From Jatrophihabitans endophyticus (lineage in GTDB: Bacteria > Actinomycetota > Actinomycetes > Mycobacteriales > Jatrophihabitantaceae): a stretch of DNA of 64,000 nucleotides. How positions within the stretch are numbered: position 1 is the first letter of the stretch; the number at the start of each line of letters is the position of its first letter. A model generated the notes under the pieces. That model worked only from the letters and a program-made list of their open reading frames with translations, had not been told where the DNA came from and ran no database searches. The stretch spans positions 186,001-250,000 of the forward strand of contig NZ_FQVU01000005.1 in the NCBI RefSeq assembly GCF_900129455.1. The letters are read 5' to 3'. The position numbers and the translations under genes are program-made. This document shows, piece after piece, positions 15,873 to 26,911 of the stretch.

Positions 15873-17738
15873 TCAGACCAGCGAGTCGCGCCAGGACGTG
15901 TGCAGCTCGGCGAAGTGTCCCTCGCCGGCGGCGACGAGATCCTGCGGTGCGCCGTCCTCGACGATGCGGCCGTCGGCCAGCACGAGAACGCGGTCGGCGA
16001 TCTCGACCGTCGACAAGCGGTGGGCGATGATCAGCGCCGTCCGGGACGCGAGCACCGTGCGCAGCGCCTGCTGCACCGCGCGCTCCGTGGGCACGTCCAG
16101 CGACGACGTCGCCTCGTCCAGGATCAGCACGGCCGGGTCGGCGAGGAACGCGCGGGCGAACGCCACGAGCTGGCGCTGCCCCGCGGACAACCGGCCGCCC
16201 CGCTTGCGTACGTCGGTGTCGTAGCCCTCGGGCAGCGACTCGACGAATGCGTGCGCCCCCACCGCCTTCGCGGCGGCGACGACCTCGTCGCGGGTGGCGC
16301 CGAGCCGGCCGAAGGCGATGTTGTCGGCGACGGAGCCGGAGAACAGGAAGCCGTCCTGCGTGATCATCACGACGGCCCGTCGCAGCTCGGCGTCGGCGAC
16401 GTCGCGCAGGTCGACGCCGTCGAGGCCGACCCGACCGGCGGTGGGGTCGTAGAAGCGCGAGACCAGCTTGGCGATGGTGGTCTTCCCCGCGCCGGTCGCG
16501 CCCACGAGCGCGACGGTCTGGCCGGCGGGGACGGTCAGCTCGAGGCGGTGCAGGACGGGCCGGGCGGCGTCGTAGCCGAACTCGACACGGTCGAAGTCGA
16601 TCGCCCCGCCGACCGGACGGGGCAGCGCCACCGGCTCGTCGGGTTCGGGGACGCTCGGCCGTTCGGCCAGCACGGCCGCGATCTTCGCCATGGCCGCGGT
16701 CGCCGACTGCAGCGAGTTGTAGAAGACGCCGACGTCCTCCATCGGGTCGTAGAACTGGCGCAGGTAGAGCAGGAAGGAGGTGAGGACACCCAGCTCGAGG
16801 CCGCCGTGGGCGACGCGGAACCCGCCGACGAGCAGGATCGCGACGGTGGCGACGTTGCCGATGAGGGCGGTGCCCGGGATGAACCACGCCTGCAGCCGGA
16901 AGGTCTCCTTGTTCGCCTCGCGGTAGTCGCCGTTGAGCCGGGCGAAGATGGCGTCGTTGCGCTTCTCGCGGCGGAAGGCCTGGACGGCGCGGATGCCGTT
17001 GAACGTCTCGACGATCTCGACGATCATCGTCGCCACCTTCTCGCGGGTGCCCCGGAACGCCTCCGCGGCCCGGGGCGAGAACCAGCGGTAGAGCAGCACG
17101 AGCGGCAGCAGCGAGGCCAGCGCCAGCAGGCCGAGCGGCACGTCGAGGAACAACAGCAGCACCGCGATCGCCACGCTGTTGAACAGGGCGGTGAGCAGGC
17201 CGTCCAGCCCGCTGTCGAGCAGCTCGGTGAGGGTGTCGACGTCGGAGGTCAGCCGGGAGATGACCCGCCCCGAGGTGAACCGCTCGTGGAAGGCAACCGA
17301 CAGGCTCTGGACGTGGTCGAACCCGCGACGCCGCAGGTCGAACAGGATGGCCTGGCCGACGCGGCCGCTACGCACGACGAAGACGGCACGCAGCGTGCCC
17401 GACAGCAACGCCGACACCACGAGCGCGGCGCCCACCACGGTCAGCGACGTGTAGTCGCCGCGGCGGGCGGCCGGCAGCGAGTCGTCGATGGCGACCCCGA
17501 TGAGCCACGGCGCGGCCATGGTCGCCGCGACCTGGGCGAGGGCGACGAGCAGCACGGCGGCGATCTGGCGGCGGTAGGGGCGGACCAGCTCGCGCAGCAG
17601 CGTGCGTCCGGCCGCGTGCAGCTGCAGGCCGGTGCCCGCGGTGACGGCGTCGTCGGCCCGCACCTGTGCGTCGGTCTCGGGCGTCAGCCGGCCGTGCCAG
17701 CCGTCCTGCTCCGGCGCGGGCGGGGCGGGCGCGCTCAC
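15873..17738 (-). CDS. ABC exporter half-transporter, canonical ATPase site
   Basis: A 621-residue membrane ABC half-exporter: an N-terminal extension, six membrane segments (about residues 70-350) and a C-terminal ATPase. ATPase motifs: Walker A GATGAGKTT, Q-loop MITQDGFLFSGS, signature LSAGQRQ, Walker B VLILDEATSSLD with the catalytic Glu, and H-loop IIAHRLST. Start GTG 17738 overlaps the upstream gene's stop (GTGA), so both halves are co-translated. Together with the degenerate partner it should form a heterodimeric exporter of the TM287/288 or Rv1272c/Rv1273c kind; the substrate may be lipids or drugs and cannot be inferred here. Confidence 0.93.
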   Translation of the reverse strand: MSAPAPPAPEQDGWHGRLTPETDAQVRADDAVTAGTGLQLHAAGRTLLRELVRPYRRQIAAVLLVALAQVAATMAAPWLIGVAIDDSLPAARRGDYTSLTVVGAALVVSALLSGTLRAVFVVRSGRVGQAILFDLRRRGFDHVQSLSVAFHERFTSGRVISRLTSDVDTLTELLDSGLDGLLTALFNSVAIAVLLLFLDVPLGLLALASLLPLVLLYRWFSPRAAEAFRGTREKVATMIVEIVETFNGIRAVQAFRREKRNDAIFARLNGDYREANKETFRLQAWFIPGTALIGNVATVAILLVGGFRVAHGGLELGVLTSFLLYLRQFYDPMEDVGVFYNSLQSATAAMAKIAAVLAERPSVPEPDEPVALPRPVGGAIDFDRVEFGYDAARPVLHRLELTVPAGQTVALVGATGAGKTTIAKLVSRFYDPTAGRVGLDGVDLRDVADAELRRAVVMITQDGFLFSGSVADNIAFGRLGATRDEVVAAAKAVGAHAFVESLPEGYDTDVRKRGGRLSAGQRQLVAFARAFLADPAVLILDEATSSLDVPTERAVQQALRTVLASRTALIIAHRLSTVEIADRVLVLADGRIVEDGAPQDLVAAGEGHFAELHTSWRDSLV

Positions 17739-19510
17739 GGTGACACCTCCTCGAGCTCGGCGGACTGCGCCAGCAGCCGCCGGTAGGCGGGGGTCGTCTC
17801 GAGCAGCTCGCGGTGGGTGCCGACCGCGGCGATGCGTCCGTCGGCGAGCAGCGCCACGCGGTCGGCGAGCAGGACGGTGGAGGCGCGGTGCGCCACGACG
17901 AGCGCGGTCGTGCCGGCCAGCACGCGGCGCAGCGCCGCCTCGACCTGCGCCTCGGTCTGGACGTCGAGGGCGGACAGCGGGTCGTCGAGGACGAGGACGC
18001 GGGGCCGCCCCAGCACCGCCCGGGCCAGGGCGAGGCGCTGCCGCTGGCCGCCGGACAGCGACAGGCCCTGCTCGCCGATGCGGGTGTCGAGACCGAAGGG
18101 CAGCTCGTGGACGAAGTCGGCGCGCGCGACCTCGACCGCCTCGCGCACGTCGTCCTCGGTGATGCCGGCCCGGCCGAGGGTGAGGTTCTCGCGCACGCTC
18201 GCCGAGAACAGCGTGGCGTCCTCGAAGGCCGTGGTGACCGCGTGCCGCAGCTGGTCCAGGCGCAGGTCGCGGACGTCGACCCCGCCGATCGTGATGCGGC
18301 CGCCGGTGACGTCGTAGAGCCGCGGGACGAGCGCGGTCATCGTCGTCTTGCCCGAGCCGACCGCGCCGACGAGCGCCATGGTCTCGCCCGGCGCGATGTC
18401 GAGGTCGACGCCGGCGAGCACGTCGTCCTGCGCGTCGGCGAAGCGGAACGACACGTTCTCGAAGCGCAGCGCGGTGCCGTTCTCGGCCGTCGCCGGCCGG
18501 GCCGGGTCGAGGATCGTGGGCTCGGTGTCGAGCACCTCGAAGATGCGCCGGCACGCGCTCGCGCTCTCCTCGGTCAGGGCGAGCAGCCAGCCGAGCATGA
18601 TGATCGGCCACACCAGCTGCAGGAACAGCGACACGAAGGCCACCAGGTCGCCGACGCTCAGCGAACCGTGCGCGGTGGCATAGACACCGCCGATGGTGAC
18701 GACGGCGAGGACGAGCTGCGGCAGCCCCTCGAGCAGGGCCCAGAAGTAGCCGAGCGTGCGGATCTTGGTCAGCTCGGCGCCGCGCAGCCGGGTGACGTCG
18801 CGGGTGAAGCCGGCGAGGACGTGGGGCCGGCGGCCGAACGCCTTGATGACGCGGATGCCGAGGGCGGACTCCTCGACGGCGGTGGCGACGTCGCCGGTGA
18901 GGTCCTGCGCCCGCCGCGCGTCGCGGCTGTAGCGCAGTTCGAAGCGGCGGGTGCCGATCAGCAGCGGCACCATCGACACCAGCACCACGAGGCCGAGCAG
19001 CAGGTGGATGTGGATCAGCAACGCCAGCATGACCGCGATCGTCAGCAGGTCGGCGACCATGAAGACCGCGGCCAGGCCGATGAACCGGCGCAGCGTCGAC
19101 AGGTCGGTGGTGAGCCGCGAGAGCAGCTGACCCGAGGCCCAGCGGTCGTGGAAGGACACCGGCAGCCGTTGCACGTGGGCGAACAGGTCACGACGCAGGT
19201 CGGTCTCGACGCCGAGCGCGGCACTGGCCATGGCCCAGCGGCGCACGAAGAACAGCGCCGACTCGGCGACCCCGAAGAGCAGCGCGAGGCCGCTGAGCGC
19301 CCACAATCCGGCGGTGTCGCGCTCGCGGATCGGGCCGTCGACCACGGCGCCGGTCACGAGCGGGATCACCGCCTGCGAGAGCATCGCGCCGGTGGCCGCG
19401 ACGAACATGACGGTGATGGCGCGGCGATGCGGCCGGGCCCAGCGGCGCAGCCGCAGCAGGGTGTGCAGGGTGCTCGCGTCGGCGGTTCCGGGCCTCCGCG
19501 CGCTGGTCAC
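17735..19510 (-). CDS. ABC exporter half-transporter, degenerate ATPase site
   Basis: A 591-residue half-exporter with six membrane segments and an ATPase domain. Walker A GAVGSGKTT and signature LSLSGGQRQ are intact, but Walker B reads VLVLDDPLSALD, with Asp in place of the catalytic Glu, and the Q-loop Gln is replaced (TTAFEDATLFSAS). This asymmetry is known for heterodimeric exporters, where one of the two ATP sites is non-hydrolytic. Start ATG 19510. First gene of the pair; the promoter should be in 19511-19644, a 134-base stretch downstream of sepH that shows no strong motif. Confidence 0.92.
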   Translation of the reverse strand: MTSARRPGTADASTLHTLLRLRRWARPHRRAITVMFVAATGAMLSQAVIPLVTGAVVDGPIRERDTAGLWALSGLALLFGVAESALFFVRRWAMASAALGVETDLRRDLFAHVQRLPVSFHDRWASGQLLSRLTTDLSTLRRFIGLAAVFMVADLLTIAVMLALLIHIHLLLGLVVLVSMVPLLIGTRRFELRYSRDARRAQDLTGDVATAVEESALGIRVIKAFGRRPHVLAGFTRDVTRLRGAELTKIRTLGYFWALLEGLPQLVLAVVTIGGVYATAHGSLSVGDLVAFVSLFLQLVWPIIMLGWLLALTEESASACRRIFEVLDTEPTILDPARPATAENGTALRFENVSFRFADAQDDVLAGVDLDIAPGETMALVGAVGSGKTTMTALVPRLYDVTGGRITIGGVDVRDLRLDQLRHAVTTAFEDATLFSASVRENLTLGRAGITEDDVREAVEVARADFVHELPFGLDTRIGEQGLSLSGGQRQRLALARAVLGRPRVLVLDDPLSALDVQTEAQVEAALRRVLAGTTALVVAHRASTVLLADRVALLADGRIAAVGTHRELLETTPAYRRLLAQSAELEEVSP

Positions 19511-19644
19511 GATGAGCGACGGTACGTCGCCCTACCGACAGCGGGCGAGCGACTTTCGCCGAGAGCGCAGCGCGGCGTGCGCAGGCCGGCGGAATCCGGA
19601 CCGGAGGTCGGGGCCCGGGTCGCGCGGTGAGTCGTGCGGCGGAG

Positions 19645-20667
19645 TCAGTCCTGCTTGCGGCGCACGCCGAGCAGGATGTCGTCCCACGAGGGCACGCGGG
19701 CCCGGGCGGCCTTGTCGTCGTCGGACTCGTGGTTCTTGCTGACGTTGGTCAGCGAGGACAGCTGCGGGCGGGGCAGCGCCGCCTCGGGCCGGCCGGCGGG
19801 GTCGGTGATGCCCAGCGGCAGCGGCGGTTCGTCGTAGGTCAGCTCGGCGGCGGGCTCCGCCGGCACGAACGGCGGCACCTCGCGCGGGCTGTCGGCGGGT
19901 GCCTCCTGGTCGAAGACGTCCTCGTAGCGCGGCAGCGGCCCGGTGAGCGCGTCGGGCATCGGCGGGAAGGCGACGATCCCGGGGGCCAGCGGCGGGGCGG
20001 CCGCGAGCGCGGGGCGCTCCGGCTGCGGCGCGACGATCGGGCGGATGGGTCGGTCGCTGAGCAGGTCGGTCGCGGTGTCGTCGAGCGGCGTCACGCTGCG
20101 CGACGAGCGGTGGAACAGCCATTCCGCGCCGTGCCGCCCCTCGCCGCCGGCCCAGTCGGCCGAGACCACCCAGTCGCCGTCGTCGCGGCGGCGGGAGTCC
20201 CAGCTGACGTCGGTGGCGACGATGCCGTGCGCGCCGAAGCGGGCGTCGACCGTCTCGCCGAAGGGCGCGACCTCGGTGTCGCTGCCGGTGCGGCGCGCGC
20301 GGGCCCGGCGGGCCTCGTCGGTGATGCGCAGCCGCTCGTCCATGACCGGCGACGCGAACCGCATCACGCGCTCGACCGGAACGCCGAGCGAGTCGGCGAG
20401 CTCCTGCGGCGACTCCCCGGCCCGGACCCGCACCTGGATCTCGCGGGGCACGATCTGCACGTCGGCGGCCGGGGTCGGCGGCGGCGTCGTGGGTCGCGGC
20501 GCGGTGGCGGGGAGGGCCGCGGTCGGCCCGGACGCGGTCAGCGCCCGGTGGACCGCCGCGCGCAGCGGCTCGTCGACCACGAGGGCGAAGCGCTCGAGGC
20601 GGTCGGCGCTCTCGAGGACGAGGTCGCCGGTGTCGTCGGCGAGATGGACGAGACGCAGCTGGCGCAT
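19645..20667 (-). CDS. sepH: Septation regulator SepH
   Basis: SepH binds FtsZ and promotes Z-ring assembly in actinobacteria. The 340-residue protein starts MRQLRLVHLADDTGDLVLE, the family N-terminus, with the DUF3071 helix-turn-helix part over the first 170 residues (ESPQELADSLGVPVERVMRFASPVMDERLRI). A long Pro/Ala-rich linker leads to the conserved C-terminal ARARVPSWDDILLGVRRKQ motif. ATG 20667 is chosen; a longer open frame adds 15 residues without family support. serC lies upstream as in M. tuberculosis (Rv0883c-Rv0884c). Confidence 0.95.
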   Translation of the reverse strand: MRQLRLVHLADDTGDLVLESADRLERFALVVDEPLRAAVHRALTASGPTAALPATAPRPTTPPPTPAADVQIVPREIQVRVRAGESPQELADSLGVPVERVMRFASPVMDERLRITDEARRARARRTGSDTEVAPFGETVDARFGAHGIVATDVSWDSRRRDDGDWVVSADWAGGEGRHGAEWLFHRSSRSVTPLDDTATDLLSDRPIRPIVAPQPERPALAAAPPLAPGIVAFPPMPDALTGPLPRYEDVFDQEAPADSPREVPPFVPAEPAAELTYDEPPLPLGITDPAGRPEAALPRPQLSSLTNVSKNHESDDDKAARARVPSWDDILLGVRRKQD

Positions 20668-20734
20668 GGCAGCGACGATAGGTGCCGTCGCGGCCGATCC
20701 GGCGCAGCACACGCCGCGCCCGGGCCGTCCGCCG

Positions 20735-23198
<2,464 letters not shown>

Positions 23199-23235
23199 GG
23201 GCTCGATCCTCGCATCCCGCCACTAGGCTGCCGCC

Positions 23236-24396
23236 GTGACCGATCCGGACGTGCTGGCGGCGTTGACCACGGCCACGGCGGACCTCGACCCCCCGCTGGC
23301 CGCGCTCGACCTCGTCGCCCTGGACGCCAACGCCGACGACCTCGTGCGGCGGGCCGGTGGCACGCCCGTCCGGGTCGCCGCCAAGTCGGTGCGTTGCCGG
23401 TGGGTGCTCGACCGGGTGCAGGCGCGACCGGGCTTCGCCGGCGTCATGGCGTACTCGCTGGCCGAGGCGGTGTGGCTGGTGCGCGCGGGAGCTCGCGACG
23501 TGCTCGTCGGCTACCCCACCGCCGATCGGACGGCGCTGCGCGACCTGGCCGCCGACCCGGCGTCGCTCGAGGCGATCACGCTCATGGTCGACGGCCCGGA
23601 GCAGCTCGCGTTCGTCCGCGCCCACGCCGGGGACGCGCCGGTGCGGGTGTGCCTGGACGTCGACGCGTCGCTGCGGATCGGGCGGCTGCACCTCGGCGTC
23701 CGCCGCTCGCCGCTGCGCACCCCGACCGATGCCGCGATGCTCGCCGCCACCGCCGACGCGCAGGGCCTCCGGGTCGTCGGCGTGATGTTCTACGAGGCGC
23801 AGATCGCGGGGCTGCCCGACAGCTCGCCGGCGGTGCGGCTGGTCAAGCGCCGCTCCGCCGCGGAGCTCGCAGACCGTCGGGGAGCGGTGGTCGCCGCGGT
23901 CGAGCAGGCCGTCGGCGCGCTGGAGCTCGTGAACTCCGGCGGCACCGGCAGCCTCGAGGTCAGTTCGGCCGATCCGGTCGTGACCGAGGTGACCGCCGGC
24001 TCCGGGCTGTTCGCCCCGACGCTGTTCGACGCCTACCGCGCCTTCCGGCCGCGGCCGGCGCTGTACTTCGCCCTGCCGGTGGTGCGCCGCCCGGGGCCGG
24101 GGATCGCCACGCTGTTCGGCGGCGGCTACATCGCCTCCGGGCCCGCCGGGAAGACGCGGGTGCCGTCGCCGGCGACCCGCGGGCTGCGGCTGCTCGGGAC
24201 GGAGGGGGCCGGCGAGGTGCAGACACCCGTGCGCGGACGTCCGGCGGGCTCGCTCGCGATCGGCGACCGCGTGTGGTTCCGGCACGCGAAGGCCGGCGAG
24301 CTCGCCGAGCGCTTCGCCGCGATCCACGTGGTCGAGGCCGGGGTCCGCGCCGCGACCGTCCCGACCTACCGCGGTGAGGGCATGACCTTCGGCTGA
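23236..24396 (+). CDS. PLP fold-type III amino acid aldolase/deaminase-like protein
   Basis: A 386-residue protein with an alanine-racemase-type TIM barrel, like D-threonine aldolase and D-serine dehydratase. Visible: an early LVALDANADDLVRRAGGTPVRVAAKSVR with the PLP lysine in AAKS, MAYSLAEAVWLVRAGARDVLVG, LDVDASLRIG and VNSGGTGSLE. The C-terminal beta domain is present (GDRVWFRHAKAGELAERF), but the usual metal-binding HxxC near the end is not seen, so aldolase activity is doubtful. The substrate is unknown. GTG start at 23236. Ends two bases before the shared palindrome. Confidence 0.85.
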   Translation: MTDPDVLAALTTATADLDPPLAALDLVALDANADDLVRRAGGTPVRVAAKSVRCRWVLDRVQARPGFAGVMAYSLAEAVWLVRAGARDVLVGYPTADRTALRDLAADPASLEAITLMVDGPEQLAFVRAHAGDAPVRVCLDVDASLRIGRLHLGVRRSPLRTPTDAAMLAATADAQGLRVVGVMFYEAQIAGLPDSSPAVRLVKRRSAAELADRRGAVVAAVEQAVGALELVNSGGTGSLEVSSADPVVTEVTAGSGLFAPTLFDAYRAFRPRPALYFALPVVRRPGPGIATLFGGGYIASGPAGKTRVPSPATRGLRLLGTEGAGEVQTPVRGRPAGSLAIGDRVWFRHAKAGELAERFAAIHVVEAGVRAATVPTYRGEGMTFG

Positions 24397-24397
24397 C

Positions 24398-24447
24398 CCG
24401 CTTTTGGCGGCTGAGCGCAGCATGCTGCGTCCAGCCGCCAAAAGCGG
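24398..24447. terminator. Palindromic hairpin, copy 1 of a dispersed repeat
   Basis: A 50-bp near-palindrome centred on GCAGCATGCTGC (between 24422 and 24423); arms pair throughout except 24414/24431, with a G-T pair at 24415/24430. It contains TTTTGGCGGCTG and its complement. It begins two bases after one stop codon and ends five before the other, between convergent genes, so it most likely terminates both. An almost identical element stands at 47760-47809. Confidence 0.8.
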
Positions 24448-24451
24448 TCAG

Positions 24452-24985
24452 TCAGGCGGCGGCCAGGACGGCCAGCACCTCGGTGATCGCCGCGCGGACG
24501 TCCGGGTCGGCGACGAGACCGTCCGGGCCGACGGCGTCGCTGCTCACCGGGATGTGGCGGCAGGCGTCCTCCACCACTCGGGCCTGGACGTAGCCCAGCA
24601 CCGTGCGCAGCGTGTCGAGCGCGCCGTGCCCGCGCCGGGGGTCGGCGGCGACGTTGACCCACGCGACCGGCCGGTCGGTCAGCTCGGTGCCGCCGACGGT
24701 CCAGTCGAGCAGGTTCTTCATCGACCCGGGCAGCGTCCCCGCGTACTCGGGCGTGCAGAACAGCACCGCGTGGGCGGCCGCGATGCCCGAGCGCAGGGCG
24801 ACGACGCTCGGCGGCAGCGGGTCGCGATCGTCCTCGGGATTGAAGTGCGGCAGCGCGGTGAGGCCGTGCCGGAAGGTCGCGACCCCCGGCGGTGCGCACA
24901 GCTTGGCCGTGCGCACCAGCGCGGTGTTGGTGGACGCGGCGCGGGTGCTGCCCGAGACGAGCAGCACCCGCCGTGGCTCGCTCAC
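24452..24985 (-). CDS. NADPH-dependent FMN reductase family protein
   Basis: A 177-residue flavodoxin-fold oxidoreductase. VLLVSGSTRAASTNTALVRTA is the FMN phosphate-binding loop; HFNPEDDRDPLPPSV and FCTPEYAGTLPGSMKNLLDW are the family signature (TPEY...PG.KN..DW). It reduces FMN, quinones or azo/nitro compounds with NAD(P)H; the precise substrate is unknown. It starts three bases after the citrate synthase stop and is probably cotranscribed with it. Confidence 0.92.
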   Translation of the reverse strand: MSEPRRVLLVSGSTRAASTNTALVRTAKLCAPPGVATFRHGLTALPHFNPEDDRDPLPPSVVALRSGIAAAHAVLFCTPEYAGTLPGSMKNLLDWTVGGTELTDRPVAWVNVAADPRRGHGALDTLRTVLGYVQARVVEDACRHIPVSSDAVGPDGLVADPDVRAAITEVLAVLAAA

Positions 24986-24988
24986 CGG

Positions 24989-26095
24989 TTAGTCGTGCGC
25001 GATGTCGGCCCAGCCCTCGACGTCCTCGGGCTTGCGCGGCTCGGGGCCGATGTAGCGGGCGGACGGTCGGACCAGCCGGCCCGTCTTCTTCTGCTCCATG
25101 ATGTGCGCCGACCAGCCGGCCGTCCGCGCACAGGTGAACATCGCCGGCATCATGTGCGGCGGCACCTCGGCGAAGTCGAGGATGACCGCCGCCCAGAACT
25201 CGACGTTGGTCTCGATCGGACGGTCCGGACGGCGCTCGCGGAGCTCGGCCAGCGCGGCCTGCTCGAGCGCGGCCGCGGCCTCGTACCGCTTGGCGCCGAG
25301 CTCCTTGCAGGTGCGGCGCAGCACGCGGGCGCGCGGGTCCTCGGCGCGGTAGACGCGGTGGCCGAAGCCCATCAGCCGTTCGTGGCGGTCGAGGATGCCC
25401 TGCACGAACTTGCGGGCGTCGCCGTTCTTCTCGACCGCCTCGATCATGGGCAGGACGCGGGCCGGGGCGCCGCCGTGCAGTGGGCCGGACATCGCGCCGA
25501 TCGCGCCGGACATCGCGGCCGCGACGTCGGCACCGGTCGAGGCGATGACGCGGGCGGTGAAGGTGGAGGCGTTCATGCCGTGCTCGGCCGCCGAGACGAA
25601 GTAGGCGTCGACCGCCTTGACGTGCGCGGGGTCGGGCTCGCCGCGCCAGCGGGTCATGAAGCGCTCGATGATGGTCTCGCACTGGTCGATGCGCGACTGC
25701 GGGACGGCCGGGTTCGACAGCCCGCGGGCCGACTGCGCCGCGTAGGACAGCGCCATGACGGCGGCACGCGCGAGCTGCTCGCGGGCCTCTTCGTCGCTGA
25801 TGTCGAGCAGCGGACGATAACCCCAGACCGGCGCGAGCATCGCGAGCGCGGCCTGGACGTCGACGCGGACGTCGCCGGTGTGGACCGGGATGGGGAACGG
25901 CTCGGCCGGCGGCAGCCCGGGGCCGAACTTGCCGTCCACGAGCAGGGCCCAGACGTTGCCGAAGGTGACGTGACTCGCGAGGTCCTCGATGTCGACGCCG
26001 CGGTAGCGCAGCGCGCCACCGTCCTTGTCCGGCTCGGCGATCTCGGTCTCGAAGGCGATGACGCCCTCGAGGCCCGGGCTGTAGTCGTCTGCCAT
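24989..26095 (-). CDS. citA: Citrate synthase (citrate synthase 2 type)
   Basis: A 368-residue citrate synthase condensing acetyl-CoA and oxaloacetate. The catalytic His and context are seen in SAAEHGMNASTFTARV and GFGHRVYR, and the third acid in the EFWAAVILDFAEVP region; GAIGAMSGPLHGGAPARV is a family landmark. ATG 26095 gives MADDYSPGLEGVIAFETEI, the usual start of the short actinobacterial type (M. tuberculosis Rv0889c), with GGAG eight bases upstream. Divergent from pdxH over 174 bases that hold a small GTGCG-A-CGCAC palindrome at 26171-26181. Confidence 0.95.
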   Translation of the reverse strand: MADDYSPGLEGVIAFETEIAEPDKDGGALRYRGVDIEDLASHVTFGNVWALLVDGKFGPGLPPAEPFPIPVHTGDVRVDVQAALAMLAPVWGYRPLLDISDEEAREQLARAAVMALSYAAQSARGLSNPAVPQSRIDQCETIIERFMTRWRGEPDPAHVKAVDAYFVSAAEHGMNASTFTARVIASTGADVAAAMSGAIGAMSGPLHGGAPARVLPMIEAVEKNGDARKFVQGILDRHERLMGFGHRVYRAEDPRARVLRRTCKELGAKRYEAAAALEQAALAELRERRPDRPIETNVEFWAAVILDFAEVPPHMMPAMFTCARTAGWSAHIMEQKKTGRLVRPSARYIGPEPRKPEDVEGWADIAHD

Positions 26096-26269
26096 AGACG
26101 TGCTCCGTTCAGGTTCGTCGGAACTGCGGGGACGTCGCGTTCGACGTCGTGGTGCGCCGCGGGTACAGGCGTGCGACGCACCGTAGGCGCAACGCGGGTC
26201 TCGCGTGCAGGCCCCATTCTGCTCACATGCCGGATCGGTGTCGCCGTGCAGGTGCGAGGATGGACGGCG

Positions 26270-26911
26270 ATGACCGATCCCGCCGCCCTGCGCCAGAGTT
26301 ACGCGAAGGGGCGCCTGGACGAGACCGAGGTCGCCGACACCTGGCTGGGCCAGCTGCAGGGCTGGTTCGCCGAGGCCGTGGCCGACCCGGCGATCGTCGA
26401 GGCCAACGCCGTCCAGCTCGCCACCGCCGACGCCACCGGGCGTCCCGACGTCCGCACCGTGCTCGCCAAGGCGATCGACGAGCGCGGCGTCGTCTTCTAC
26501 ACCAATCACGACTCGGCCAAGGGCCGTGACCTCGCGACGAACCCGCGGGCCGCGCTGGTGTTCGCGTGGCTCGCGCAGGAGCGGCAGGTGCGCCTCGCCG
26601 GCGCCGTCGAGCAGGTGACCCGCGCCGAGACCGACGCCTACTTCGCGACCCGCCCGCGCGAGTCGCAGTTGGGGGCGTGGGCGTCGCCGCAGTCGCAGGT
26701 CGTCACCTCGCGGGCCGCGCTGGAGGCCGCCGAGGCCGACGCGGCCCGCCGCTTCGCCGACGCCCCGGTCCCGGCGCCGCCCCACTGGGGCGGCTTCCTG
26801 CTCGTCCCCGACAGCGTCGAGTTCTGGCAGGGCCGGCGGGGCCGGCTGCACGACCGCGTCCGCTATCGGCGTGCCGGCGACGAGTGGGCCGTCGAGCGGC
26901 TCGCCCCGTGA
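26270..26911 (+). CDS. pdxH: Pyridoxamine 5'-phosphate oxidase
   Basis: A 213-residue FMN enzyme that oxidises pyridoxamine/pyridoxine 5'-phosphate to PLP with oxygen. Landmarks: LRQSYAKGRLDETEV at the N-terminus, RTVLAKAIDERGVVFYTNHDSAKGRDL for FMN binding, the ESQLGAWASPQSQ signature, and the C-terminal PHWGGFLLVPDSVEFWQGRRGRLHDR with W-x-G-R-x-R-x-HDR. ATG 26270 follows a GAGG-containing site. Its stop overlaps the next gene's GTG. Confidence 0.96.
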   Translation: MTDPAALRQSYAKGRLDETEVADTWLGQLQGWFAEAVADPAIVEANAVQLATADATGRPDVRTVLAKAIDERGVVFYTNHDSAKGRDLATNPRAALVFAWLAQERQVRLAGAVEQVTRAETDAYFATRPRESQLGAWASPQSQVVTSRAALEAAEADAARRFADAPVPAPPHWGGFLLVPDSVEFWQGRRGRLHDRVRYRRAGDEWAVERLAP

